Below are positions 17,464 through 24,653 of a stretch of 64,000 nt of DNA, piece by piece. The DNA is from Dyella sp. SG609 (GTDB lineage Bacteria; Pseudomonadota; Gammaproteobacteria; Xanthomonadales; Rhodanobacteraceae): positions 682,001 to 746,000 of the forward strand of contig NZ_JAAZQJ010000001.1 of assembly GCF_012275375.1 (NCBI RefSeq), read 5' to 3'. Each line of letters begins with the position of its first letter. Within the stretch, counting starts at the first letter, position 1. Under the pieces are notes generated by a model. It was not told the DNA's origin. It worked only from the letters and a program-made list of their open reading frames with translations, and ran no database searches. The translations under genes and the position numbers were made by a program.

Positions 17464-18501
17464 TCAGCCGTAGATGCCCGCCGGCAACTGCATGGTGATG
17501 CAGTGCAGGCTGCCGTTCTGCCAGATCAGCGGGCGGCAGGGCACCTGCACCACCTCGCGGCCCGGATGGGCCTGGCCGATGATCCGCACCGCTTCGTCGT
17601 CGGCCGGGTCGCCATAGGCGGGCACCAGCACGCCGCCGTTGACGATCAGATAGTTGGCGTACGAGGCCGCGAGGCGGCGCCCTTCGTCCAGGATCGGCTC
17701 GGCCCAGGGCAGCGGGTGCAGCGCGTACGGCTTGCCGTCCACCGTGCACAGCGCGGCCAGTTCGCCGGCCATGCGCGCCAGTTCGTCGTGGTGCGCGTCG
17801 CCCAGGTCGTCGCAGGCCTGGAACACGATGCCGCCGTCCGGCGAGAAGCGCGCCAGCGTGTCGATATGCGCGTCGGTGTCGTCGCCTTCCAGATAACCGT
17901 AGTCCAGCCACAGGATGCGGCCGGCGTGCAGGCCGTCGCGCAGGATCGCGGTCATCTCCTCGCGCGACTGCTCCGGATGGCGCTGCACCAGGCAGCGCCA
18001 GGTGGTGAGCACGGTGCCGGCGCCATCGCTCTCGATGCCGCCGCCTTCCAGCGCCCAGTCGATGCGCTTGTGCGCGGCGCGGCCGAAGACGCCGGCCTGC
18101 ACCAGGCCGGCCACCAGCGCGTCGTCCTGCTCGGCGCCGAACTTGCCGCCCCAGCCGGTGAAGCGGAAATCGGTGAGCTGGAAGGCGCCCTGGTCGTCCT
18201 TGAGGGTGATCGGGCCGGAATCGCGCAGCCAGGTGTCGTCGTAGGGCAGTTCGACGAAGCGGATGCGGGCGAGATCCACGCCGGCATCGCGCAGCTTCGC
18301 TTCGGCATGCGCGCGCAGTCCGGCGTCGGCGACCACCACGATCAGCGGCTCGAAGCGGGTGACCGCCGCGGCCAGCGCCACATAGGTGGTTTCCACCTCG
18401 GCCAGGCGCTCGGCCCAGTCGGTATCGGCATGCGGCCAGGCGATCAGGACGGCCGACTGGGGCTCCCATTCCGCCGGCAGGCGCAAGGTGGCGTGGCTCA
18501 T
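17464..18501 (-). CDS. aguA: agmatine deiminase
   Basis: Hydrolyses agmatine to N-carbamoylputrescine and ammonia; peptidylarginine-deiminase fold. 345 residues from MSHATLRLPAEWEP; an ATG 7 codons upstream is an alternative. Conserved features are WPHADTDW near the N-terminus, DDTWLRDSGP, the ALEGGGIESDGAGT loop with TTWRCL, and the nucleophile Cys in NGSLHCITMQLP near the end. Together with aguB it makes putrescine from arginine-derived agmatine; the arginine decarboxylase is not in the window. Confidence 0.95.
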   Translation of the reverse strand: MSHATLRLPAEWEPQSAVLIAWPHADTDWAERLAEVETTYVALAAAVTRFEPLIVVVADAGLRAHAEAKLRDAGVDLARIRFVELPYDDTWLRDSGPITLKDDQGAFQLTDFRFTGWGGKFGAEQDDALVAGLVQAGVFGRAAHKRIDWALEGGGIESDGAGTVLTTWRCLVQRHPEQSREEMTAILRDGLHAGRILWLDYGYLEGDDTDAHIDTLARFSPDGGIVFQACDDLGDAHHDELARMAGELAALCTVDGKPYALHPLPWAEPILDEGRRLAASYANYLIVNGGVLVPAYGDPADDEAVRIIGQAHPGREVVQVPCRPLIWQNGSLHCITMQLPAGIYG

Positions 18502-18542
18502 GTGGGGGGACTCGCGTTGCAAGGGGAAACGCGAATTGTAGG

Positions 18543-18640
18543 GGGCGGGAATAGGGAATAGGGAATCGGGAATAGCAAAAAGAGCCGCGGCAAGCGCCGC
18601 AGCTCTTCGATTTCCTATTCCCTATTCCCTATTCCCGCCC
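18543..18640. repeat. GGGAATAG inverted repeat enclosing a terminator hairpin
   Basis: Left arm: tandem GGGAATAG-type octamers (18547-18575). Right arm: their complement, CTATTCCC repeated (18614-18637). Between them AGAGCCGCGGC and GCCGCAGCTCT (18581-18606) form a hairpin with one mismatch; read on the minus strand it is followed by TTTTTG. It is therefore likely to terminate the BamE-like gene and also separates it from aguA. Repeats of GGGAATAG are common in xanthomonad genomes. Confidence 0.8.
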
Positions 18641-18654
18641 GGAAGGCGATGCCC

Positions 18655-18993
18655 TCAGTTCACCGTATCGGGATTCTTGTTGTTGCCGGCCGGGGTGTTC
18701 AGCACCGCATGGATCACATGGCTGTGCTCGAAATACACGATGAAGTTGGAGTAATCCCAACGATTGATCACCGGATGCTTGGCCGTATCGCCGCCGCGCG
18801 GCGAGAGCTTGCGCTTGGGCGCGCCGAACTTCTGTTCGACCTGCTCCATGCTCATGCCGCGGGCCGGAAGGTTCATGCCCTGTTCCTGCTTGACGCGATT
18901 GATCAGCAGGTTGTCGGCCCGGGCCAGCTGCGGCGCGGCGGCGCCGGCGGCGAGCAATACGAGCATGGGCAGGCTGATGCCGAACTTGGTCAT
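18655..18993 (-). CDS. exported small protein resembling the BamE/SmpA fold
   Basis: 112 residues with a signal peptide ending near QLARA (about 26). The mature part has the pattern of BamE/OmlA domains: MSMEQVEQKFGAP, then a basic patch, then WDYSNFIVYFEHSHVIHAV as the central strands. There is no lipobox Cys, so unlike BamE it should be soluble in the periplasm. The function is unknown; I recall similar proteins only from the Xanthomonadales. It ends at the terminator inside the GGGAATAG repeat. Confidence 0.7.
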   Translation of the reverse strand: MTKFGISLPMLVLLAAGAAAPQLARADNLLINRVKQEQGMNLPARGMSMEQVEQKFGAPKRKLSPRGGDTAKHPVINRWDYSNFIVYFEHSHVIHAVLNTPAGNNKNPDTVN

Positions 18994-19250
18994 GGTCCCC
19001 TCTCCACGTTGACGGGGGCAGTCAGGCTGCGCCTCCGCACGTCATATGTCTGTCGATTGCCCCCGAGCGGCAGCGGCGCGAGGCCGCTGCGCAGTGCGGC
19101 GTCGTTGTAGCAGAAACCGCGGCGGGGAAGCTACGAGCACCGCTCGCGACTGCGATGGGGTGGACATTCCGGCCATGGGGCAGGGCGCCGCGTCCGCTAT
19201 CATGGGCGGCTGAGGGCGGCTGCACGCCCTGTCCATGGGTTGTGGTTCCG

Positions 19251-21161
19251 ATGATCGCCTTCCGTCATTTCGCCCTGCGCCGCGGCGCCCGGCTGCTGCT
19301 TTCCGACATCGACCTGGTGATCCAGAGCGGCTGGCGGCTGGGCGTGGTCGGCCGCAACGGCTGCGGCAAGTCCAGCCTGTTCGCCGCCCTGCAGGGCCAG
19401 GTGGAAGCCGACGCCGGCGAGCTGGATCTGCCCGCGCGCCTGCGCCTGGCCTCGGTGGCGCAGGAGACCCCGGCCCTGCCGGACCCGGCGATCGAATACG
19501 TGATGGGCGGCGACGAGGAGCTGGCCATCGCCCTGCGCGACGAACTCGATGCCCAGGCCCGCGGCGACACCGAAGCCATGGCCAAGGCGCACCACCGCAT
19601 CGAGGAACTGCACGGCTACGACGCCCGCGCCCGCGCCGGCCGCCTGCTGCACGGCCTGGGCTTCGCGCCGGAAACGCACGAGCGCGCGGTGCGCGAGTTC
19701 TCCGGCGGCTGGCGCGTGCGCCTGAACCTGGCGCGCGCGCTGATGGCGCCGTCCGAACTGCTGCTGCTCGACGAGCCCACCAACCATCTGGACCTCGACG
19801 CCGTGCTGTGGCTGGAAGAATGGCTGCGCCGCTACCAGGGCACCTTGCTGGTGATCTCGCACGACCGCGAATTCCTCGACGGCGTGATCACCCACACCCT
19901 GCATCTGAACGAAGGCCGCGCCAAGCTCTACACCGGCAACTACAGCGCCTTCGAGCGCCAGCGCGCCGAACACCTGCGCCTGCAGCAGATCGCGCACGAG
20001 CGCGAGCAGGCCGAGCGCGCCCACCTGCAGTCCTTTATCGACCGCTTCAAGGCCAAGGCCAGCAAGGCCAAGCAGGCGCAGTCGCGCATGAAGCGGCTGG
20101 AGAAGATGGCCGGCACCGAGGCCGTGCGCGCCGAGCGCTCGTTCCGCTTCCAGTTCGCCGTGCCCGAACGCCTGCCCGATTCGATGCTGCAGCTGGAAGA
20201 GGTCACCGCCGGCTATCCGGACGACGGCGGCGGCGCGCCCGCGGCGATCCTGCACGACGTGCGCTTCCGCCTGGAAGCCGGCGACCGCGTCGGCCTGCTC
20301 GGCCCCAACGGCGCGGGCAAGTCGACCCTGGTCAAGACCCTGGTCGGCGAACTGGCCCCGCTGGCCGGCGAGCGCAAGATGCACAAGGACCTGAAGATCG
20401 GCTACTTCGCCCAGCACACGGTGGAGAGCCTGCACGAGGGTTCCAGCCCGCTGCAGCATCTGCAGGACAAAGCCCCCGGCGTCGGCACGCAGGTGCTGCG
20501 CGACTTCCTCGGCGGCTGGAATTTCGCCGGCGACCGCGCCTTCGAATCGGTGGACGGTTTCTCCGGCGGCGAACGCGCGCGCCTGGCGCTGGCGCTGATC
20601 GCGTGGGACAAGCCCAACCTGCTGCTGCTCGACGAACCCACCAACCATCTGGACCTGGACATGCGCGAGGCGCTGGCCGACGCGCTGGCCGATTTCGACG
20701 GCGCCCTGGTGCTGGTCTCGCACGACCGCCATCTGCTGGGCATGGTCTGCGACAGCTTCTGGCGCGTCGCCGACGGCCAGGTCGAAGGCTTCGACGGCGA
20801 CCTCGACGACTACGCCCGCTGGCTGCGTGCCCGCGGCTCCTCGCCGAAGAAGAACGCGCCGGCCAACAGCACGTCGGCCAACAGCACGCCGGCCGTGTCC
20901 GCCACCGACCGCCGCCGTGCGGCCGCCGCGCAGCGCGAAAACGAAAAGGCCACGCGGCAGAAGGTCAAGAAGATCGAGACGCGCATGGCCGCGATCGACG
21001 AGGAGCTGGGCAAGCTGGAGGCCAAGCTCGCCGATCCGGAGGTCTACAACGGCGCCACCGCCGAGATGATGAAGCTCGGCCAGCGCCAGGCCGAACTGCG
21101 CCGCGAGAAGGAAACGCTCGAGGCGCAGTGGTTAGAGCTGTACGAACTGCTGGAGGCCTGA
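19251..21161 (+). CDS. ABC-F family ATPase (YheS type)
   Basis: 636 residues with two nucleotide-binding domains and no membrane segment. Domain 1: Walker A GRNGCGKS, signature FSGGWRVRLNLARAL, Walker B LLLLDEPTNHLD. Domain 2: GPNGAGKST, FSGGERARLALALI, LLLLDEPTNHLD. The interdomain linker is charged helix (KAKASKAKQAQSRMKRLEK) and the end is a coiled-coil extension. ABC-F proteins act at the ribosome E site to relieve stalled states. The ATG at 19251 was chosen as it begins the first beta strand. rpfE-like and recJ follow with 4 bases gap and 4 bases overlap. Confidence 0.92.
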   Translation: MIAFRHFALRRGARLLLSDIDLVIQSGWRLGVVGRNGCGKSSLFAALQGQVEADAGELDLPARLRLASVAQETPALPDPAIEYVMGGDEELAIALRDELDAQARGDTEAMAKAHHRIEELHGYDARARAGRLLHGLGFAPETHERAVREFSGGWRVRLNLARALMAPSELLLLDEPTNHLDLDAVLWLEEWLRRYQGTLLVISHDREFLDGVITHTLHLNEGRAKLYTGNYSAFERQRAEHLRLQQIAHEREQAERAHLQSFIDRFKAKASKAKQAQSRMKRLEKMAGTEAVRAERSFRFQFAVPERLPDSMLQLEEVTAGYPDDGGGAPAAILHDVRFRLEAGDRVGLLGPNGAGKSTLVKTLVGELAPLAGERKMHKDLKIGYFAQHTVESLHEGSSPLQHLQDKAPGVGTQVLRDFLGGWNFAGDRAFESVDGFSGGERARLALALIAWDKPNLLLLDEPTNHLDLDMREALADALADFDGALVLVSHDRHLLGMVCDSFWRVADGQVEGFDGDLDDYARWLRARGSSPKKNAPANSTSANSTPAVSATDRRRAAAAQRENEKATRQKVKKIETRMAAIDEELGKLEAKLADPEVYNGATAEMMKLGQRQAELRREKETLEAQWLELYELLEA

Positions 21162-21165
21162 GGCG

Positions 21166-22080
21166 ATGGCGGAGGCGGCGCGACCGCTGGAACTGTGGCT
21201 GCCCGACCTGCCGCGCTTCGAGCCGGACCATCCGCTGCGCGCCTGGCTGGCGCGCGCCGACCGCATCGATGACGGCCCGCGCGGCTTTCTCGGCGGGCTG
21301 GCCGCGTATTTCGACTGCGCCGACGGTTTCGCGCCGGCGGCGCTGACACGTGAGCTGCTGGCCGGCGATGCCGGCGAAGCCACCTGGCTCAGCGCCGACC
21401 CGGCCTGGATCCAGCCCGATCTCAACGGCGCGCGCCTGCTGGCCTGCGGGCAGATGCAGCTGGGCCTCGAAGAAGCCCGCACGCTGGCCGATGCGCTGCA
21501 GCCGGTGTTCGCCGATGCCGGCATGGTGCTGGAAGTCGGCACGCCGGACCGCTGGCACGTGCGCGTGCCGCCGGGCATCGCCTTGCCTTCGTTCGCCTCG
21601 CCGGACGAGGCGCTGGGCGAGAACCTCGTGCAGCATCTGCCGGAGGGCGCCGAAGGGCGCCGCTGGCGCGTGATCCTCACCGAGGCGCAGGTGCTGCTGC
21701 ATCAGCATCCCTTGAATGCGCAGCGGCGCGAGCGCGGACTGCCGCCGGTGAACAGCCTGTGGTTGTGGGGCGGCGGCCATCTGCCGACCAAGGTGCGCAG
21801 CGAACTGAAAGCCTGCGTGAGCGACGACGTGCTGCTCGGCGCGCTGGCTGCGCGCGCCGGCGTCGATGTCGTGCCGCGTGCGCCCGAAGCCATCGCCAAG
21901 GCCGGCACCGGCTGGCTGATCGATCTGCAGGACCTGCAGGCGGGCGAGATCGGCGGCGCCTGGTGGCCGGTGCTGCAGCGTCTTGCCGCGGCTCCGCTGC
22001 AACTGTCCTTCGCCAGCGGCGAACGCTGGCTGCAGCGTCCCTGGCATCGCCTGCGCTTCTGGCGCGGTGGCCGCCGATGA
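21166..22080 (+). CDS. rpfE: RpfE-like protein
   Basis: 304 residues with no signal peptide. The pattern (LWLPDLPRFEP, WLSADPAWIQPDLNGARLLACG, HQHPLNAQRRERGLPPVNSL, WLWGGGHLP) matches what I recall of RpfE proteins of Xanthomonas, which are encoded beside recJ at one end of the rpf locus and are sometimes labelled phosphoglycerate-mutase-like. The biochemical function is unknown. It sits in one transcription unit, 4 bases after the ABC-F gene and overlapping recJ by ATGA. The symbol rests on memory of family sequence plus gene order. Confidence 0.65.
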   Translation: MAEAARPLELWLPDLPRFEPDHPLRAWLARADRIDDGPRGFLGGLAAYFDCADGFAPAALTRELLAGDAGEATWLSADPAWIQPDLNGARLLACGQMQLGLEEARTLADALQPVFADAGMVLEVGTPDRWHVRVPPGIALPSFASPDEALGENLVQHLPEGAEGRRWRVILTEAQVLLHQHPLNAQRRERGLPPVNSLWLWGGGHLPTKVRSELKACVSDDVLLGALAARAGVDVVPRAPEAIAKAGTGWLIDLQDLQAGEIGGAWWPVLQRLAAAPLQLSFASGERWLQRPWHRLRFWRGGRR

Positions 22081-23795
22081 GTCCGCGCCTGAGCCTGCGC
22101 CGCCGCGCGCCGAAAGGCGTGCCGCAAGGCTGGAGCGATGCCGTGCATCCGGTGCTGCGCCAGATCTATGCGGCGCGCGGCGTGCTCAGTCCCGCCGACG
22201 CCGATCACCGGCTCGCCTGCATGCTGGCGCCGCACCAGCTCGGCGGCCTGGAACGCGCGGTGGAACTGTTGGCCGAGGCGATCGGCGGCGACTGGCGCAT
22301 CCTGATCGCCGGCGACTACGACTGCGACGGCGCCACCGGCACGGCCGTGGCGGTGCGCGGCCTGCGCATGCTCGGCGCGCGCCACGTCGATTACGCGGTG
22401 CCGAACCGCTTTATCCACGGCTATGGCCTGAGTCCCGCCCTGGTCGAATCGCTGCAGCCGCAGCCGCAGCTCATCATCACCGTGGACAACGGCGTCGCCA
22501 GCCTGAGCGGCGTGGCCGCGGCGCAGGCGCTGGGCATCCGCGTGATCGTCACCGACCACCATCTGCCCGGCGAGCAATTGCCGGCGGCCGATGCGATGGT
22601 CAATCCGAACCTGGCCGGCGATGCGTTTCCGAGCAAGGCGCTGGCGGGCGTCGGCGTGATGTTCTATCTGCTGCTGGCCCTGCGCGCGGCGCTGCGCGGG
22701 CAGGGCGCGTTCGCCGCGGGCAAGGAGCCCGACCTTTCCACGCTGCTGGACCTGGTGGCGCTGGGCACGGTCGCCGACCTGGTGCCGCTGGACTACAACA
22801 ACCGCGTGCTGGTCGAGGCGGGCCTGAAGCGCATCCGCGCGGGGCGCGCCTGCGCGGGCATTGCGGCGCTGGTGGAGTCGGGCAAGCGCAGCGTCGCCAC
22901 GCTGTGCGCCAGCGACCTGGGTTTCTCGGTGGGGCCGCGGCTCAATGCCGCCGGCCGCCTGGAAGACATGCGCCTGGGCGTGGAATGCCTGTTGACCGAC
23001 GACTTCCGCGTGGCGCGCCGCTACGCCGAGCAGCTGAGCGCGATCAACCAGGAGCGCCGCGAACTGCAGGCGACCATGGTGGCCGAAGCCGAGGTGATGG
23101 TGGCGCGCGCCGCCGATATCGATGCGGTCGGCGTGGCCCTGTTCGAACCCTCGTGGCATGCCGGCGTGGTGGGGCTGGTGGCGTCGAAGCTGAAGGAGCG
23201 GCTGCATCGCCCGGTGATCGCGTTCGCTCCGGCGAGCGAGGACAACACCGGCGAGCTGCGCGGCTCCGGCCGCTCGATCGCCGGCTTCCATATCCGAGAT
23301 GCGCTGGCCGCGATCGATGCGCGCCAGCCCGGCCTGATCGAACGCTTCGGCGGCCACGCCATGGCCGCGGGCCTGAGCCTTAAAGCGAGCGACTTCGCCC
23401 GCTTCGCCGCGGCCTTCGACGCGATCGCGCGCGAATGGCTGGACGAAGCCTGCCTGGAACACGTGCTCTATACCGACGGCGAACTGCCGCCCGGCGCCGC
23501 CACCCTGGAGCTGGCGCGGCAGCTGCGCTATGGCGGCCCCTGGGGCCAGGCGTTTCCGGAGCCGGTGTTCGACAACGAATTCGCCTGCGCCAGCTGGCGC
23601 GTGATGGGCGAAACCCATCTGCGCCTGAGCCTGAGCGATCCGCGCGACGGCGCCGTGCTGGATGCGGTGATGTTCGGCGCCTATACCGGCCAGCCGCCGC
23701 CGGCGCGGCTGCGCGCCGCCTACGAGCTGACCATCAACGACTGGCAGGGCCGCGAAAGCCCGCGCCTGCTGCTGCGGCATATCGAGCCGTTGTGA
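22077..23795 (+). CDS. recJ: single-stranded-DNA-specific exonuclease RecJ
   Basis: 5'-3' ssDNA exonuclease used in RecF-pathway recombination, base excision and mismatch repair. 572 residues starting at the ATG that overlaps the rpfE-like stop. DHH-family motifs in order: LIAGDYDCDGATGTA, ITVDNG, VIVTDHHLPG, then the DHHA1 part with SGRSIAGFHIRDAL and FGGHAMAAGLSL, and a C-terminal OB-type segment. Length matches E. coli RecJ (577). Confidence 0.97.
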   Translation: MSPRLSLRRRAPKGVPQGWSDAVHPVLRQIYAARGVLSPADADHRLACMLAPHQLGGLERAVELLAEAIGGDWRILIAGDYDCDGATGTAVAVRGLRMLGARHVDYAVPNRFIHGYGLSPALVESLQPQPQLIITVDNGVASLSGVAAAQALGIRVIVTDHHLPGEQLPAADAMVNPNLAGDAFPSKALAGVGVMFYLLLALRAALRGQGAFAAGKEPDLSTLLDLVALGTVADLVPLDYNNRVLVEAGLKRIRAGRACAGIAALVESGKRSVATLCASDLGFSVGPRLNAAGRLEDMRLGVECLLTDDFRVARRYAEQLSAINQERRELQATMVAEAEVMVARAADIDAVGVALFEPSWHAGVVGLVASKLKERLHRPVIAFAPASEDNTGELRGSGRSIAGFHIRDALAAIDARQPGLIERFGGHAMAAGLSLKASDFARFAAAFDAIAREWLDEACLEHVLYTDGELPPGAATLELARQLRYGGPWGQAFPEPVFDNEFACASWRVMGETHLRLSLSDPRDGAVLDAVMFGAYTGQPPPARLRAAYELTINDWQGRESPRLLLRHIEPL

Positions 23796-23900
23796 TTTGC
23801 CGCGGTGATTTGTTGGGCGCTTCTTCACGGCGCCTAGCTGCCGGCGCAACGAGCGCCGCGCTTGGATAGGGTCAGTCTCAACCATCGAGGAGCTGGCGCC

Positions 23901-24263
23901 ATGATCGTGCAGATGACCGGACTGCCGCCCGGCGTGATCGGTTTCACCGCGCACAACCAGGTCACCGCGGCGGACTACGAACGGGTGGTGATTCCCGATA
24001 TCGAGGCGGCCTTCGCGCTCAACCGCAAGCTGCGGGTGATCTTCCACATCGACCAGGACTTCACCGGCTTCGACGCCGCCGCGATGTGGGACGACGCCAA
24101 GCTGGGCTTCCGCCATTTCAGCGGCTGGGAACGCGCGGCCCTGGTCACCGACGTGGGCTGGATGCGCAACCTGGCCAAGGCGCTGGGGTTTCTGTCGCCG
24201 GGAGAGTTTCGCTTGTATGAGACGGCGCAGCTGGAAGAAGCGCGGAACTGGGTGAGCACGTAG
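23901..24263 (+). CDS. SpoIIAA/STAS-like protein
   Basis: 120 residues from the ATG after GAGGAG (23887-23892). The sequence has the pattern of the SpoIIAA-like family: MTGLPPGVIGFTAHNQVTAADYERVVIPDIE, RKLRVIFHIDQDFTGFDAAAMWDDAKLGFRHFSGWERAAL. It is cytoplasmic with no membrane segment. Members are found beside stress or lipid-trafficking genes, with no settled role. It is a separate unit from recJ (105-base gap). Palindromic repeat copy 2 begins 4 bases after its stop. Confidence 0.8.
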   Translation: MIVQMTGLPPGVIGFTAHNQVTAADYERVVIPDIEAAFALNRKLRVIFHIDQDFTGFDAAAMWDDAKLGFRHFSGWERAALVTDVGWMRNLAKALGFLSPGEFRLYETAQLEEARNWVST

Positions 24264-24266
24264 CAC

Positions 24267-24352
24267 GCAGGTTGGGGTGAGCCATAGGCGAACCCCAACG
24301 GACCTCGCAGGCTGCCGCACCGTTGGGGTTCGCCGCGCTTACCCCAACCTGC
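24267..24352. repeat. palindromic intergenic element, copy 2 of 5
   Basis: 86 bp from GCAGGTTGGGGTGAGC to GCTTACCCCAACCTGC, with AACCCCAAC and GTTGGGGTT inside. Both ends carry the compensating G-C change relative to copy 1 (GCAGG with CCTGC), so pairing of the arms is preserved. It separates the STAS-like gene from the asnB leader promoter. Confidence 0.9.
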
Positions 24353-24380
24353 GCCGGCCGCGAGGAAGGTAAAAAAGCTC

Positions 24381-24410
24381 TTGCGCGGCGCAGCAAAGCT
24401 GTGCTTTAGT
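24381..24410 (+). promoter_or_regulatory. putative promoter of asnB leader transcript
   Basis: TTGCGC at 24381-24386 and TTTAGT at 24405-24410 with an 18-base spacer. The -10-like box ends 7 bases before the leader ATG at 24418, so the transcript would begin at or within a base or two of the start codon, that is, nearly leaderless. This fits the absence of any Shine-Dalgarno sequence before that ATG. Confidence 0.45.
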
Positions 24411-24417
24411 CGGCCTC

Positions 24418-24546
24418 ATGTCCTGTGCCTTCGCCATCCAGCGCTCCGCCTTCGCCGCCTACGCGGCCGGTCTGCGCGCATCCGCGAACGCGCTGAATAA
24501 CAACGCCAATAACAATCCCCGCATCGACGGGTGGGCCGGCGTGTAG
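24418..24546 (+). CDS. asparagine-rich leader peptide of asnB
   Basis: A 42-codon frame, ATG at 24418 and TAG at 24544-24546. Seven codons are Asn: residue 24, then NNNANNN at 27-33 (24496-24516, a mixture of AAT and AAC). The rest is Ala/Arg-rich and otherwise unremarkable. Position, length, the clustered codons for the product amino acid of the downstream gene, and the terminator beginning 27 bases after the stop are the hallmarks of an attenuator leader peptide. No ribosome binding site precedes it and no alternative in-frame start exists nearby, so leaderless initiation is inferred. It would report availability of charged tRNA-Asn. Confidence 0.75.
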   Translation: MSCAFAIQRSAFAAYAAGLRASANALNNNANNNPRIDGWAGV

Positions 24547-24585
24547 ACACGAAAAAAGTCTCGAATCACGCAAAAGGGCCCGCCG
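24528..24585 (+). promoter_or_regulatory. candidate antiterminator pairing
   Basis: CGG (24528-24530) plus GGGCC (24533-24537) can pair with GGCCC (24577-24581) plus CCG (24583-24585): 8 bp with a small internal loop. This would occupy the 5' arm of the terminator and so exclude it. A ribosome stalled on the Asn run (24496-24516) would leave the first segment free; one that reached the stop codon would cover it. Hand-derived; no folding energy was computed. Confidence 0.5.
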
Positions 24586-24606
24586 ACAAGCGGGCCCTTT
24601 CTTTTT
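24573..24606 (+). terminator. attenuator terminator of asnB
   Basis: Perfect 11-bp stem AAAGGGCCCGC / GCGGGCCCTTT (24573-24583 and 24590-24600) with a 6-base loop, followed by CTTTTT. It lies between the leader peptide and asnB, 47 bases before the asnB ATG, where it would block transcription unless prevented from forming. Confidence 0.85.
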
Positions 24607-24653
24607 CCCCGTACGCAGTTTTGCGCGTCATCCAACCTCAGGAGCGTCAAACC

